37,504 nucleotides of DNA from Alphaproteobacteria bacterium. Lineage in GTDB: Bacteria; Pseudomonadota; Alphaproteobacteria; Rhizobiales; Hyphomicrobiaceae. Positions 1 to 8,299 of the stretch are shown here, one piece after another. Every line of letters starts with the position of its first letter. Within the stretch, counting starts at the first letter, position 1. The notes under the pieces were generated by a model. That model searched no databases. It was not told the DNA's origin and saw only the letters and a list, made by a program, of their open reading frames with translations. The stretch lies in NCBI GenBank assembly GCA_018830445.1, contig JAHJSN010000193.1:1-37504 (forward strand). The letters run 5' to 3'. The position numbers and the translations under genes are program-made.

Positions 1-167
1 ACGGCGCAAGCGCGTGTTGAGCCTTGGTCCGTCAACACGGCGCAAGCGCGTGTTGAGCCTTGGTCCGTCAACACGGCGCAAGCGCGTGTTGAGCCTTGGT
101 CCGTCAACACGGCGCAAGCGCGTGTTGAGCCTTGGTCCGTCGACACAGCGCAAGCGCGTGTTGAGCA
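1..167. repeat. 36-bp tandem repeat array (runs off left edge)
   Basis: Four near-perfect 36-bp units begin at 1, 37, 73 and 109, and a fifth partial unit begins at 145 and diverges after about position 167. There are no spacers between units, so this is not a CRISPR array. Each unit boundary forms a 25-nt hairpin with arms TCAACA and TGTTGA and the centre GCGCAAGC, which can close on a GCAA (GNRA-type) tetraloop. Because 36 is a multiple of 3, the array stays open as a 12-residue peptide repeat, which I do not consider a gene. The array lies downstream of the minus-strand mrp operon, and its left end is outside the window. Confidence 0.9.
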
Positions 168-208
168 GGATGCCCACCGCATTCCTTGTTCGTCCACACT
201 TCCTTTGC

Positions 209-233
209 TCAACACTGCGCAAGCTTGTGTTGA
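209..233 (+). repeat. isolated 25-nt hairpin of the same repeat family
   Basis: A single hairpin with arms TCAACAC and GTGTTGA around a GCGCAAGC core sits 40 bp beyond the tandem array. Its sequence equals the reverse complement of the hairpins at 8321-8345 and 8762-8786. It lies between the array and the 3' end of the mrp operon (419). The following 185 bp, 234-418, hold nothing else that I can support. Confidence 0.75.
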
Positions 234-418
234 CGGTCTAAGGTCGTGAGGAGCGGCGCATCCGGCGCCGTACGATTTTTCGCAGCGCCGTCTCTGCGCC
301 AAGCCGTTTTCAAATCACCTGCTGCCGGTGACGGTTCTCTGCCGGGCAACATCGTGGGTCGACAGCTGAACGCGGATGCCAATACGCGGTTTTCCAGTTG
401 AGACGGGAGCCGCGCGCT

Positions 419-2116
419 TCATGCGTTCTGCCAGTACGACAGGATGACGACGGCGCCGAGGGTGACGGTCGTCCAGAAGGCCATTGTGCCCGTCGGCCAA
501 GTGCGCCCGAACAGTCCTTCGGGGCCGTGGTGGCGGTAGAGCGCATCGTGTACTCTCGTTGCGGCTTTGACGACGGTGTCCGCCAGCCACTCCCAGGTAT
601 AGGCCGCGAAGCTATCGAGGAATTTGGCGACTGCGTGGCCAGGGCGGCGCCACAGCCAGTCGACATCGAGCGTGATCGTCATCGTCCGCTTCAACAGGTT
701 GAGCATCAGGAAGAACGCCAGACCCGAGAACAAAAGTAGCTGCAGCTGGTAGACGACGTGGGCGCCGGTATAGGGCACGTAGTCAACCGGGTAGGGCAGC
801 ATGTCGTAAAGCGGTTTCGGGTAGAGGCCGAGGCCGATGCAGAAGAACGCCATCAGTGCCATTGACGCCAGCATATTGAGTGGCGGTTCCGGCGGGCGCA
901 GGCCCGAATCCTTCTGGAAGAAGACGAACCATGGGAACTTGATGCCGGCGTGAAGGAAGACTCCGGCAGAGGCGGCGGCAAGCGCGAACCAGACGAAAGC
1001 GAGATGTTCCGCTCCTGCTGCATCCGAGATCATGGACTTCGAAATGAAGCCCGAAGTGGCCGGGAACGAGGAAATCGCCAGCGCGCCGACGATGCCGAAT
1101 GCGCAGGTCAGCGGCATGGTCCGGAACAGGCCGCCAAGGTCGGTACATTTGCGTTTTCCGGTCATGTAAAGAACCGAGCCCGCCGACATCAGCAGGAGTG
1201 CCTTGTAGATGATGTGTGTGAAGGCATGCGCGGCGGCGCCGTTCAGGGCCATCTCGGTGCCGATGCCGATGCCGGTCACCATGAATCCGACCTGGTTTAC
1301 GATGGAATAGGCAAGTATCCGGCGCATGTCGTTTTCGAGGATCGCGTAGACGATCCCATAGAACACCATGAAGAGCCCGATGGGGATCAGGAGTTCGGTG
1401 CCGGGGAAACCGCGAAGCAGAACGTAGACGGCGGTCTTGGTGGTGAAGGCGGAGAGGAACACCATCCCCGACCAGGATGCCTCGGGGTAAGCGTCCGCCA
1501 GCCATGCCGAAAGCGGCGGGGCGCCGACGTTGACGAGGAAGCCGGCGAAGATCAGCATGCGCGGAACTGTCGACAGATCCATCGCGGAGAACGTCACGCT
1601 GCCCGTCGCGGCAATCTCACCGGCGACTCCGGCCATCAGGAGTACGCCGCCGAGCATATGGACCGCCGCATAGCGAAGACCGGCGCGTTGCGCGTTGCGG
1701 CCTGAGCTGAGGATCACCAGCGTCGAGCCGATCGCCATGACTTCCCAGTAGATGAACATGGTGATCAGGTCGCCGGCCATGGCAACCCCGATGGCGCTAC
1801 CGGCATAAACGAAGGCTGCCGCCAGTTCGAGGGTGCTCTTCTGGTTGAGTGCGAACAGACCGCCGGCAAATGCCATGATCGCAAAAACGGAGGCGAAGAC
1901 GCGAGAGAGTGCATCGATCTTCAGGAGCACGAGGGTCTGGCCGAGGAAGCTGCCGGTGAGGTGGATGCCGTCGGGCAGGGTGAGGACGACCCAAAGTGCG
2001 GCGAGCGGACTGGCGAGCAGTGCAAGCCAGCGCAAGCGCAGCAATGCAAACAACGGCAGCGTAATGCCTGCCGCGATAAGGATGAGGGCCGGGGGAAGGA
2101 TGAGGCTAGTTGTCAT
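419..2116 (-). CDS. Mrp antiporter D-like subunit 3 (NuoL/M/N family)
   Basis: A 565-residue polytopic membrane protein of the proton-conducting NuoL/M/N family and the last gene of the mrp operon. The conserved transmembrane glutamate is present at E125 (FIYWEVMA) and a later lysine at K227 (FTTKTAVY). At the position where its two paralogues upstream have a lysine five residues before P and nine before W, this protein has N196 (LVNVGAPPLSAW), and the following His is Ser. In this family that TM7 lysine belongs to the proton path, so subunit 3 may be a structural or modified channel module (inference). The ATG overlaps the 3' end of the 95-residue gene upstream by 11 bp, implying coupled translation. 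The last ~100 residues form a soluble-looking tail plus one final membrane segment. Confidence 0.9.
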   Translation of the reverse strand: MTTSLILPPALILIAAGITLPLFALLRLRWLALLASPLAALWVVLTLPDGIHLTGSFLGQTLVLLKIDALSRVFASVFAIMAFAGGLFALNQKSTLELAAAFVYAGSAIGVAMAGDLITMFIYWEVMAIGSTLVILSSGRNAQRAGLRYAAVHMLGGVLLMAGVAGEIAATGSVTFSAMDLSTVPRMLIFAGFLVNVGAPPLSAWLADAYPEASWSGMVFLSAFTTKTAVYVLLRGFPGTELLIPIGLFMVFYGIVYAILENDMRRILAYSIVNQVGFMVTGIGIGTEMALNGAAAHAFTHIIYKALLLMSAGSVLYMTGKRKCTDLGGLFRTMPLTCAFGIVGALAISSFPATSGFISKSMISDAAGAEHLAFVWFALAAASAGVFLHAGIKFPWFVFFQKDSGLRPPEPPLNMLASMALMAFFCIGLGLYPKPLYDMLPYPVDYVPYTGAHVVYQLQLLLFSGLAFFLMLNLLKRTMTITLDVDWLWRRPGHAVAKFLDSFAAYTWEWLADTVVKAATRVHDALYRHHGPEGLFGRTWPTGTMAFWTTVTLGAVVILSYWQNA

Positions 2117-2393
2117 AGTAGGTGTCCGGCCTCTTCAGTAGGAAACCCAGGGCTTTTGCACCGACCACAAGCACGACGCAGGCGGCGAAGCCGTACCACG
2201 CGCCGAAGCCGAAGGTTCCGTCGACGCCGAAGTGAGGGTGGTGCTCGACGAAGAAATCGCCAATTACGGTCGCCGCGAGGATGGCGATGAAAACGACCCA
2301 AAGCTGGCGGATCGTTGCCGGGCGGACCAGCCAATGGTCTGTGCCGGCGGGTGTCGCTACCCGCTTGGGGCCGGACTTTTTCTTCTTTGCCAC
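2106..2393 (-). CDS. small membrane protein within the mrp operon
   Basis: A 95-residue protein with a lysine-rich N-terminus (MAKKKKSGPKR) and two predicted membrane segments, about residues 29-49 and 64-86. It starts with GTG one base after the stop codon of the D-like subunit upstream and overlaps the next one by 11 bp, so it is embedded in the operon and very likely translated with it. I recognise no named family. The position suggests a small accessory or assembly subunit of the antiporter (inference). An ATG one base upstream is out of frame. Confidence 0.8.
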   Translation of the reverse strand: MAKKKKSGPKRVATPAGTDHWLVRPATIRQLWVVFIAILAATVIGDFFVEHHPHFGVDGTFGFGAWYGFAACVVLVVGAKALGFLLKRPDTYYDN

Positions 2394-2394
2394 A

Positions 2395-3933
2395 TCAGCC
2401 TCCCGCGACCATGAGTTTTGCCAGGTCGAGCGCGATGTCCGGAAACAGGAACAGCAGGACGCTCATCGAGGCGGTGATCGTCAACGCCAGGACGATCGGG
2501 AATGGGGCCTCGCCGTGATCGTCGTCGTGAGTGTCATGTGCGGCCTGCGCCCCAGCAGCCTGCAAGCGAACCGGGTCGGCCTCCATGAAGAAGGCCCGCA
2601 CCAGGATCGGCAGGAAGTATCCGGCATTGAGAATGGTCGATAGAACGATCACCGTGACCGGGAACCACTGTTCGGATTGAACCGCGCCTTGCAGCATGAA
2701 CCATTTGCCGAGGAAGCCCGCGGTCGGCGGCAGGCCGATCATGGCGAGCGCGCCGATGGCAAACGCGGTCATCGTCCACGGCATTTTCCAGCCGATACCA
2801 TTGAGCTGGCTGATCTCGGTCTTGTGGGCGGCCGTGTAGATGGAGCCCGCGGCAAAGAAGAGCGTGATCTTGGAGACGGCGTGGGCGGCGATATGCATCG
2901 CGGCTCCGATCGCCGAGATCGGCGTCAGAATCGCGGTCGCCAATACGACGTAGGAAAGCTGCGAGACGGTCGAGAAGGCCAGCCGCTTCTTCAAGTTGTC
3001 CTGCCGCAGGGCGACGATGGAAGCCATGATGACGGTGAAGCCCGCGACGTAGACGAGCCAGTCGCCGGCGCCGGTCGTCGATAGTGTCTCGATGCCGAAG
3101 ATGTAGACGACCACTTTCAGTACCGAAAAGACGCCGGCCTTGACGACGGCAACAGCGTGGAGGAGCGCGCTGACGGGTGTCGGGGCGACCATCGCGGCGG
3201 GCAGCCAGAAGTGGACCGGCATGACGGCGGCCTTGCCGATGCCGAAGACGAACAGCCCCAGCAGTCCGCCAAGCAGCAGAGGGCTCAGATCTCCGGGTGC
3301 GATGATGCCGCCAGCGGTGAAGTTCAAGGTGCCGGCAACGCCCCAGGTCAGAAGGATCGCCGGCAGGAACAACACCATCGAGGTGCCGACAAGGAGCACG
3401 AGGTAGACGCGGCCGGCCTTCATGGCTTCGGGCGTCGCCTTGTGGGTGACGAGCGGGTAGGTTGAAAGTGTCAAAACCTCGTAGGCGAGGAACATCGTGA
3501 ACAGGTTGCCGGAGAAGGCCAGTGCCATGGTCGCCGCGATTGCCACTGCGAAGCAGACGTAGAACTGGGTCTGGCGCGGCTCGTTGTTGGCGCGCATGTA
3601 GCCGATCGAATAGATCGAGTTGACGATCCACAAGGTCGATGCGATCAGCGCGAACATCATGCCGAGCGGTTCGACCTTGAAGGAAAGATCGAGGCCCGGC
3701 GCGACTTCCCAGATTTTCAACTCCGGTTGGGCGCCCGCGACGATCCGCGGGTAGAGGGACCAGGTGACGGTTGCCAGCGCGGCGGAGGCCACAAGCGTGA
3801 CGGCTTCGCGCAGGTTGGGGATGCGGTAAAAGAGTGGAATGAGGAAGGCGGCGGCAGCCGGGATCAGCGTGGCCGCGAGAATGAGATCGGCGTCCGGCAT
3901 CGTGCGGGTCAGGTCCGTCAGGCTCGTCAGCAT
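2395..3933 (-). CDS. Mrp antiporter D-like subunit 2 (NuoL/M/N family)
   Basis: A 512-residue polytopic membrane protein of the NuoL/M/N and MrpA/D proton-translocating family. Key residues are intact: E152 (FLAYEVLTLSTY), K234 (GIGKAAVMPVHFWLP) and K265 (AVVKAGVF). Its ATG overlaps the stop codon of the preceding D-like subunit by one base (TGATG), a translational-coupling arrangement. It probably forms one of the antiporter-like modules of the complex and helps drive cation/proton exchange across the inner membrane. The motif around MVAPTPVSALLHAVAVVKAG is the typical signature of MrpA/MrpD-like subunits. Confidence 0.93.
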   Translation of the reverse strand: MLTSLTDLTRTMPDADLILAATLIPAAAAFLIPLFYRIPNLREAVTLVASAALATVTWSLYPRIVAGAQPELKIWEVAPGLDLSFKVEPLGMMFALIASTLWIVNSIYSIGYMRANNEPRQTQFYVCFAVAIAATMALAFSGNLFTMFLAYEVLTLSTYPLVTHKATPEAMKAGRVYLVLLVGTSMVLFLPAILLTWGVAGTLNFTAGGIIAPGDLSPLLLGGLLGLFVFGIGKAAVMPVHFWLPAAMVAPTPVSALLHAVAVVKAGVFSVLKVVVYIFGIETLSTTGAGDWLVYVAGFTVIMASIVALRQDNLKKRLAFSTVSQLSYVVLATAILTPISAIGAAMHIAAHAVSKITLFFAAGSIYTAAHKTEISQLNGIGWKMPWTMTAFAIGALAMIGLPPTAGFLGKWFMLQGAVQSEQWFPVTVIVLSTILNAGYFLPILVRAFFMEADPVRLQAAGAQAAHDTHDDDHGEAPFPIVLALTITASMSVLLFLFPDIALDLAKLMVAGG

Positions 3934-5450
3934 CAGCGGATCCCTCCGAGCAGAACTTCAGCGGCCTTGGCGGCCACGTCGACGGTGGCGCGGGTGTCGA
4001 AGCCAAGATAGAGCGTCGCCAAGGCCAGTATCCACAGCGGTATCAACATCGATAGCGGCGCCTCTTTTGCAGTCTTTGCGGCTTCGGAGGGCTCCCGGAA
4101 CCAGACCACTTCCGTGATGCGGCCGATGTAGATGACGGAGATGAGCGAGCTGGCGACGATCAGGAACACGACGGAGTACATCCCGGCGTCGATCGCGCCG
4201 ATGCCGAGGTACCATTTGGAGATGAACCCCGCGGTTCCCGGCGTTCCCATCAGACCGATACCGGCAACGGCGAAGGCGCCCATGGTGAGCGGCATCTTGC
4301 GGCCGATGCCGGCCATGTCGGAATACATCACCGAGCCGATCCGATAGAACACCGCGCCGAGCGCCAGGAAAAGGGCCGTCTTCATGATGGCGTGGTTGGC
4401 GATGTGGGCGAGCGCGCCGGTCAGGCCGGCCTGATTGATGAGCGCCACGCCGAGCATGATGTAGCCGACCTGGGCGACCGAGGAATAGGCCAGCATGCGC
4501 TTGGCGTTTTCCTCGAAGACGGCGCTGAACGACGCGATGAACATCGCGGCTATCGACAACACCAGCAGGATCTGCGGGATCGGCAGATTGTCGATGGTGA
4601 GGGCGACGCCGAAGACCGAGAAGATCAAGCGCAGCAGAAGGTAGATCGCCGCCTTCGTGGCGGTACCGGCGAGGAATGCGGTGGCGAGCGAGGGCGCGTA
4701 GGCGTAGGCGTTCGGCAGCCAGACATGCATCGGGAACAGCGCAAGCTTCAAGGAGACGCCGACGAAGATGAAGCCGAGAGCGGTAATGACCGCGTTGCGG
4801 TAGCCGGGATCGGCAATCGCAAGCCTGAGCCGGTCGGCAAGATCGTCGAAGTTCAAGGTGCCGGTCACGACGTAGAGCAGGCCGATGCCGATGATGTACA
4901 TCGTGGCGCCGATGGTGCCCATGATGAGATACTGGTAGGCGGCGAGCAATGCGCGGCGGTGCCTGCCCATGGCGATCAGCACATAGGTTGCCAGCGATGA
5001 AATCTCGAGGAAGACAAACGCGTTGAATGCGTCGCCGGTGATCACGATGCCGAGCAGGCCGCAAAGGCACAACAGGTACATCGTGTAGTACCAGGACTGC
5101 GCGGGTTCCTGGATTTCGGCAGCGACCGAACGGCGCGCGAACGGCATGATGACGGCGCCGATGAGCGAGATGACGGTCAGCACGTAGGCGGAGAGCTGGT
5201 CGACCTTGTAGACGATACCGACCGGGGCCGGCCAGTTGCCGATCTGGTAGACGATCGGCTGGCCGGTCTCCATCACCTTCATCAGAAGGGCGATCGAGAA
5301 TACCGGCAGTACCAGTGTAACCGCGAGCGCTATCAGCCACGCCAGGATGCCTTTGCGCAGGAAGGTCGTCAGCAACGAACCGAACAGCGGCAGAATCACC
5401 AGCAGGATCGGCAGATGCGGCTCAATCGTGCCCCAGCTTAATGAGCTCAT
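3933..5450 (-). CDS. mrpD: Mrp antiporter D-like subunit 1 (MrpD)
   Basis: A 505-residue polytopic membrane protein of the same NuoL/M/N family, directly following mrpC as mrpD does in typical operons. It retains E149 (FVFLEISSLATY), K235 (SLKLALFPMHVWLP) and K266 (GTATKAAIY), the residues expected along the proton path. Start and stop codons overlap the preceding mrpC stop (ATGA) and the next gene's start (TGATG). Of the three D-like subunits this is the best candidate for canonical MrpD by position, although motif reading alone does not separate D from A-type modules. Confidence 0.92.
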   Translation of the reverse strand: MSSLSWGTIEPHLPILLVILPLFGSLLTTFLRKGILAWLIALAVTLVLPVFSIALLMKVMETGQPIVYQIGNWPAPVGIVYKVDQLSAYVLTVISLIGAVIMPFARRSVAAEIQEPAQSWYYTMYLLCLCGLLGIVITGDAFNAFVFLEISSLATYVLIAMGRHRRALLAAYQYLIMGTIGATMYIIGIGLLYVVTGTLNFDDLADRLRLAIADPGYRNAVITALGFIFVGVSLKLALFPMHVWLPNAYAYAPSLATAFLAGTATKAAIYLLLRLIFSVFGVALTIDNLPIPQILLVLSIAAMFIASFSAVFEENAKRMLAYSSVAQVGYIMLGVALINQAGLTGALAHIANHAIMKTALFLALGAVFYRIGSVMYSDMAGIGRKMPLTMGAFAVAGIGLMGTPGTAGFISKWYLGIGAIDAGMYSVVFLIVASSLISVIYIGRITEVVWFREPSEAAKTAKEAPLSMLIPLWILALATLYLGFDTRATVDVAAKAAEVLLGGIR

Positions 5451-5818
5451 TCCGCTTCAGGGTCCTTCGAAAAAATCTCATCCTCTTCGATGGTGCCGTA
5501 GGCCTCCTTGATGCGCACGACGAGTGCAAGCCCAAGTGCAAGCGTGGCAACGCCGACGACGATGGCGGTCAGCATGAGGACGTGTGGGAGGGGGTTGGAA
5601 TAGGTGTCGTAGGCGTAGTCGTAGATGGGGGCGGTGCCGTTGTGAATTTTCGCCGGCGTCAGATACAGCAGGTAGACCGACGTCTGGAACAGCGACAGGC
5701 CGATCAGCTTCTTGATGAGGTTGCCGCGGGCAATGACGATGAACAGGCCCGAGATCATCAGGAAGATGGTGATGAAGTAATTGTAGTGCTGGGCGAACTC
5801 CAGGATTGCTTCCTTCAC
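5447..5818 (-). CDS. mrpC: Mrp antiporter subunit C (NuoK-like)
   Basis: A 123-residue protein with three membrane segments and a NuoK-like stretch (GNLIKKLIGLSLFQTSVYLL). I place the start at the GTG ending at 5818 because it overlaps the upstream stop codon as GTGA, has a purine-rich AGGGGA just upstream, and gives the usual MrpC length of about 110-125 residues. A longer reading from 5911 would add a charged, non-family N-terminus. In the complex MrpC corresponds to the NuoK-like membrane subunit. The acidic tail (EEDEIFSKDPEAE) is typical of the family's cytoplasmic end. Confidence 0.9.
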   Translation of the reverse strand: MKEAILEFAQHYNYFITIFLMISGLFIVIARGNLIKKLIGLSLFQTSVYLLYLTPAKIHNGTAPIYDYAYDTYSNPLPHVLMLTAIVVGVATLALGLALVVRIKEAYGTIEEDEIFSKDPEAE

Positions 5819-6234
5819 GAGCGTCCCCTTTCGGCAAACGCGTAGAACATGGCAATCATGGTGCCACAGACGGTTACGAGAACGCCGATTTCGACGCTGA
5901 AGATCCCCCACTCATGGGCGTGCAGGAAATCGTGGGCGAGCGGTGTGTATTCGAGGAAGTTGCCGCCGAGCAGCATCGTGTAGGCGCCGGTGCCGGCGTA
6001 GATCAGCACGCCGCCGGGGACCATCATTTCAACCACGCGCGGCGGGGCGACCTGCTTGGCGGCGCGGATGCCGAAAATGATGGCGTAGAGGATCACCATC
6101 CCAGCCGAGATGACGCCGGCCTGAAAGCCGCCGCCGGGGCCGTAATCGCCGTGGAACTGGACGTAAAGTGCGAACAGCAGAATGAAGGGCAGGATCAGCT
6201 TGGCGCCAACCCTGAGGATCAGATCGAGCCTCAT
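5815..6234 (-). CDS. mrpB: Mrp antiporter subunit B (MnhB domain)
   Basis: A 139-residue protein with four membrane segments and the MnhB signature GDYGPGGGFQAG near residues 29-40. It overlaps the preceding MbhD/MbhE-like gene by four bases and the following mrpC start by three to four bases, consistent with coupled translation. It acts in the inner-membrane Mrp complex. Its length matches stand-alone MrpB proteins. Confidence 0.9.
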   Translation of the reverse strand: MRLDLILRVGAKLILPFILLFALYVQFHGDYGPGGGFQAGVISAGMVILYAIIFGIRAAKQVAPPRVVEMMVPGGVLIYAGTGAYTMLLGGNFLEYTPLAHDFLHAHEWGIFSVEIGVLVTVCGTMIAMFYAFAERGRS

Positions 6235-6923
6235 GCAGTGCCTCCGCTGCTATCCATTCCTTGTTGTTCGTCGTCGTCTTCGCTGCGGCGTCCATTGCCG
6301 GTCACCCGCCAGCCGCCCTGAAGCAGCAAGAGCACGCCAATACCGGCGGTGAACACGACCGTCACCTCGCCCAAGGTATCGAAGCCGCGGAAGTCGGCGA
6401 GGACGGCGGTGACGATGTTCGGAGGCATTTTGTGATCGGCGGAATATTGGATGAATGTCGGGGCGACGTGGCCATGAATCGGAGCGGTCTTCGCGCCGAA
6501 GGCAGGCAGGCCGGAGGTGCCCCAGACAAGGGCGGCGCCGACGACGACGCTGATGAAGAATGGGATCAACACACTGCGGCGTTGCGGGTACTCGATCGAT
6601 TGGGTGAGGTGCAGCGTGGCGAGCAGGACGACGGTCGAGATGCCGGCGCCGACGGAAGCTTCGGTCATGGCGACGTCAACGGCGTCGAGGATGATCATCA
6701 CGCTGGCCATCAGGAAGCTGTAGATGCCCGCGAGGATGACGACGCCGAACATGTTGCGCTGCCTGATGATCGCCAAGGTGATGGCGGCAAGCAGCGTCAG
6801 CAGCACCATCATCACGAAAAGTTCGGCGTTTTCGGTGAGTTTCGTGATGCCTGGCGGGTTGGCGGCAGCGGCTGCAACGGCGTGATCGGCAGCGTTTTCG
6901 ACGGCTTTATTGGCGAGGATCAT
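6231..6923 (-). CDS. Mrp subunit with MbhD (DUF4040) and MbhE domains, equivalent to MrpA C-terminus
   Basis: A 230-residue membrane protein corresponding to the part that is normally fused to the C-terminus of MrpA. The first half carries the DUF4040/MbhD-type motif (DAVDVAMTEASVGAGIS), the second the MbhE-type motif (ADFRGFDTLGE) followed by a last membrane helix. I choose the ATG at 6921-6923 because a strong AAGGAGG lies upstream; the open frame extends further but with an arginine-rich, membrane-incompatible sequence. It overlaps mrpG by 17 bp. The stand-alone form, with separate D-like subunits, resembles the archaeal/MBH-like (group 3) organisation of Mrp systems. Confidence 0.88.
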   Translation of the reverse strand: MILANKAVENAADHAVAAAAANPPGITKLTENAELFVMMVLLTLLAAITLAIIRQRNMFGVVILAGIYSFLMASVMIILDAVDVAMTEASVGAGISTVVLLATLHLTQSIEYPQRRSVLIPFFISVVVGAALVWGTSGLPAFGAKTAPIHGHVAPTFIQYSADHKMPPNIVTAVLADFRGFDTLGEVTVVFTAGIGVLLLLQGGWRVTGNGRRSEDDDEQQGMDSSGGTA

Positions 6924-7293
6924 GCTGCCCCCCCTCCTTGCGGCTCGGGTCTTCGCCTGCCTTCGGCGGCACGTCGCGGCCGCGGCGGTCTTCGGCCAGG
7001 ATCGGTTCGATATCGGCATGCAGAGCGGCCTGTGCCAGCGCGTGGCTGGCGACCGGTCCGAAGAAAAATAGAAGCGCCAGAACGAACACCAGTTTCAGAG
7101 CAACGAGGGTGAGACCGGCCTGGATCATCAAGCCGAAGACAAGAAGCGTCGCGCCGAGCGTATCGATGACGCTTGCGGCATGCATGCGCGTGTAGACGTC
7201 GGGCATGCGCAGCATGCCGAGCGCTCCGGCGACCAGGAAGAAGCTGCCGAGGGCGATCAACACCCAGGAGGCGTAAAACGCGATCATTTCCAT
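6907..7293 (-). CDS. mrpG: Mrp antiporter subunit G
   Basis: A 128-residue protein with three membrane segments (about residues 5-25, 40-60 and 63-85) and the MnhG-type sequence GALGMLRMPDVYTRMHAAS. The C-terminal 40 residues are hydrophilic (RRGRDVPPKAGEDPSRKEGG). Its start overlaps mrpF by 10 bp. It is a small inner-membrane subunit of the antiporter complex. Confidence 0.92.
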   Translation of the reverse strand: MEMIAFYASWVLIALGSFFLVAGALGMLRMPDVYTRMHAASVIDTLGATLLVFGLMIQAGLTLVALKLVFVLALLFFFGPVASHALAQAALHADIEPILAEDRRGRDVPPKAGEDPSRKEGGQHDPRQ

Positions 7294-7577
7294 CCCGGCT
7301 TCTCCTCATCGTCGGTGATGTCGTAGGCAAGATCGCCGTGGCGGAAGAACTTGAGGACCGCGAATGTTCCGATCAGGTTCAAAAGGCCGTAGGTGAGGCC
7401 GATGTCGAGGAACTCGGGCCGTCCGGTCAGGAAGCCGTATGAAGCCAGCAGCAGGATTGCCAGCGTGCCGATCGAATTGCCGGCCAATGCGCGGTCAAAA
7501 ACTGTCGGCCCTTTAATGGCGCGGATCACAACGAACAACAGCGCGAGGAGAATGGCGCCGGTTGCCACATAGAACAT
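7284..7577 (-). CDS. mrpF: Mrp antiporter subunit F
   Basis: A 97-residue, three-helix membrane protein with the MnhF-type core GPTVFDRALAGNSIGT. The start codon overlaps the mrpE stop codon by one base (TGATG) and its end overlaps mrpG. The length fits the family (about 90-100 residues). It is part of the EFG block that opens this operon, whereas many Mrp operons begin with mrpA. Confidence 0.92.
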   Translation of the reverse strand: MFYVATGAILLALLFVVIRAIKGPTVFDRALAGNSIGTLAILLLASYGFLTGRPEFLDIGLTYGLLNLIGTFAVLKFFRHGDLAYDITDDEEKPGWK

Positions 7578-8074
7578 CAGGCCTTCTCCTTGTTGGTTGT
7601 TGCTATGCTGCCTTCGAACCGGGAAACGCGGCGATCCATGCCGCCTTGCTCGAGATCGTCGGCGCCGCCGCTGACGATCGCGTGGACCTCGAGGATGTCG
7701 CCTTCGACGCCGGTGGTAATGGTGCCGGGTGTCAGGGTGATCGAGTTCGCGTAGGTCGCGATACCTGCTGCGGTTTTCTGGCCGGCGCGGACCCGGGTGA
7801 AAGTCGGCGAAATCGGCAGGCGCGGATCGAGGATGAGCCGCGTGACCGACCAGGCGGATTTGACGATTTCAATATAGAGCCAGAACCAGTAGGCCGGCGC
7901 GGCCAGGATCAGTTCGACCGGCACGCCTTCCTCGTCGACGATGTTCATGCGGTAGGCGAGCGCCACTGTCAGGATGATGCACACGGCGCCGACGGACATT
8001 AAAAACGGCGTGTAGTGGCCAGACAGCGCCAGCCAGAACAAAGCCAGTGCAATCGCAAGGAAGATTGTCCGCAT
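7577..8074 (-). CDS. mrpE: Mrp antiporter subunit E
   Basis: A 165-residue protein, first gene of the operon. It has two or three N-terminal membrane segments, the MnhE-like stretch WLYIEIVKSAWSVTRLIL, and the motif SITLTPGTITTGVEGD followed by a soluble domain, all expected for MrpE. The ATG is preceded by only a weak ribosome-binding site. The 32-bp palindrome at 8114-8145 begins 40 bp upstream and is the likely control point for the operon. Confidence 0.92.
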   Translation of the reverse strand: MRTIFLAIALALFWLALSGHYTPFLMSVGAVCIILTVALAYRMNIVDEEGVPVELILAAPAYWFWLYIEIVKSAWSVTRLILDPRLPISPTFTRVRAGQKTAAGIATYANSITLTPGTITTGVEGDILEVHAIVSGGADDLEQGGMDRRVSRFEGSIATTNKEKA

Positions 8075-8113
8075 GCTATCTGTCTCTTGCCTCGTACGAC
8101 GTGGATTTTACCG

Positions 8114-8145
8114 TGGTATGCCAGCTGCCGGCAACTGGTATACCA
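8114..8145. promoter_or_regulatory. 32-bp palindrome, putative GntR-type operator of the mrp operon
   Basis: Two copies of TGGTAT(A/G)CCA, at 8114-8123 and 8136-8145, are arranged as one large imperfect palindrome centred on TGCCGGCA, with 14 of 16 base pairs matching. The right half-site TGGTATACCA is itself a perfect palindrome of the kind bound by FadR-subfamily GntR repressors. The copies are 22 bp apart, about two helical turns, which would put two dimers on the same face of the DNA. It lies 40-71 bp upstream of mrpE. No GntR gene is visible in the window, so the regulator is unknown. Confidence 0.6.
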
Positions 8146-8299
8146 GAGCAGTTCGATAATCCAGTCCCTGCGGGTTTGCCGGAACGTCAGACCGCCAAAT
8201 CGTGTGGATTCCCCGTTGCGCTCAAATGGAGCATCAAAGCGATACGCGATGTAAAGCGTATTGGGCTCATCGGTGCAACATGCGATGGAATTTGCTTCT

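Noticed and set aside
1-167. 36-bp repeats as a CRISPR array
   Set aside because: The units are directly abutting without unique spacers, and no cas gene is in the window.
14-241. A 75-residue repetitive reading frame in the left array
   Set aside because: It arises because the repeat period is a multiple of three; it has no ribosome-binding site and codes only for a 12-residue repeat.
242-300. Hairpin GGCGC/GCGCC followed by a T-run near 255-280 as the terminator of the mrp operon
   Set aside because: The T-run follows on the plus strand, whereas the operon is transcribed on the minus strand.
419-8074. The operon as part of respiratory complex I or a hydrogenase
   Set aside because: Only the membrane NuoL/M/N/K-like parts plus MrpE, F, G and B are present; no quinone, FeS or hydrogenase subunits occur.
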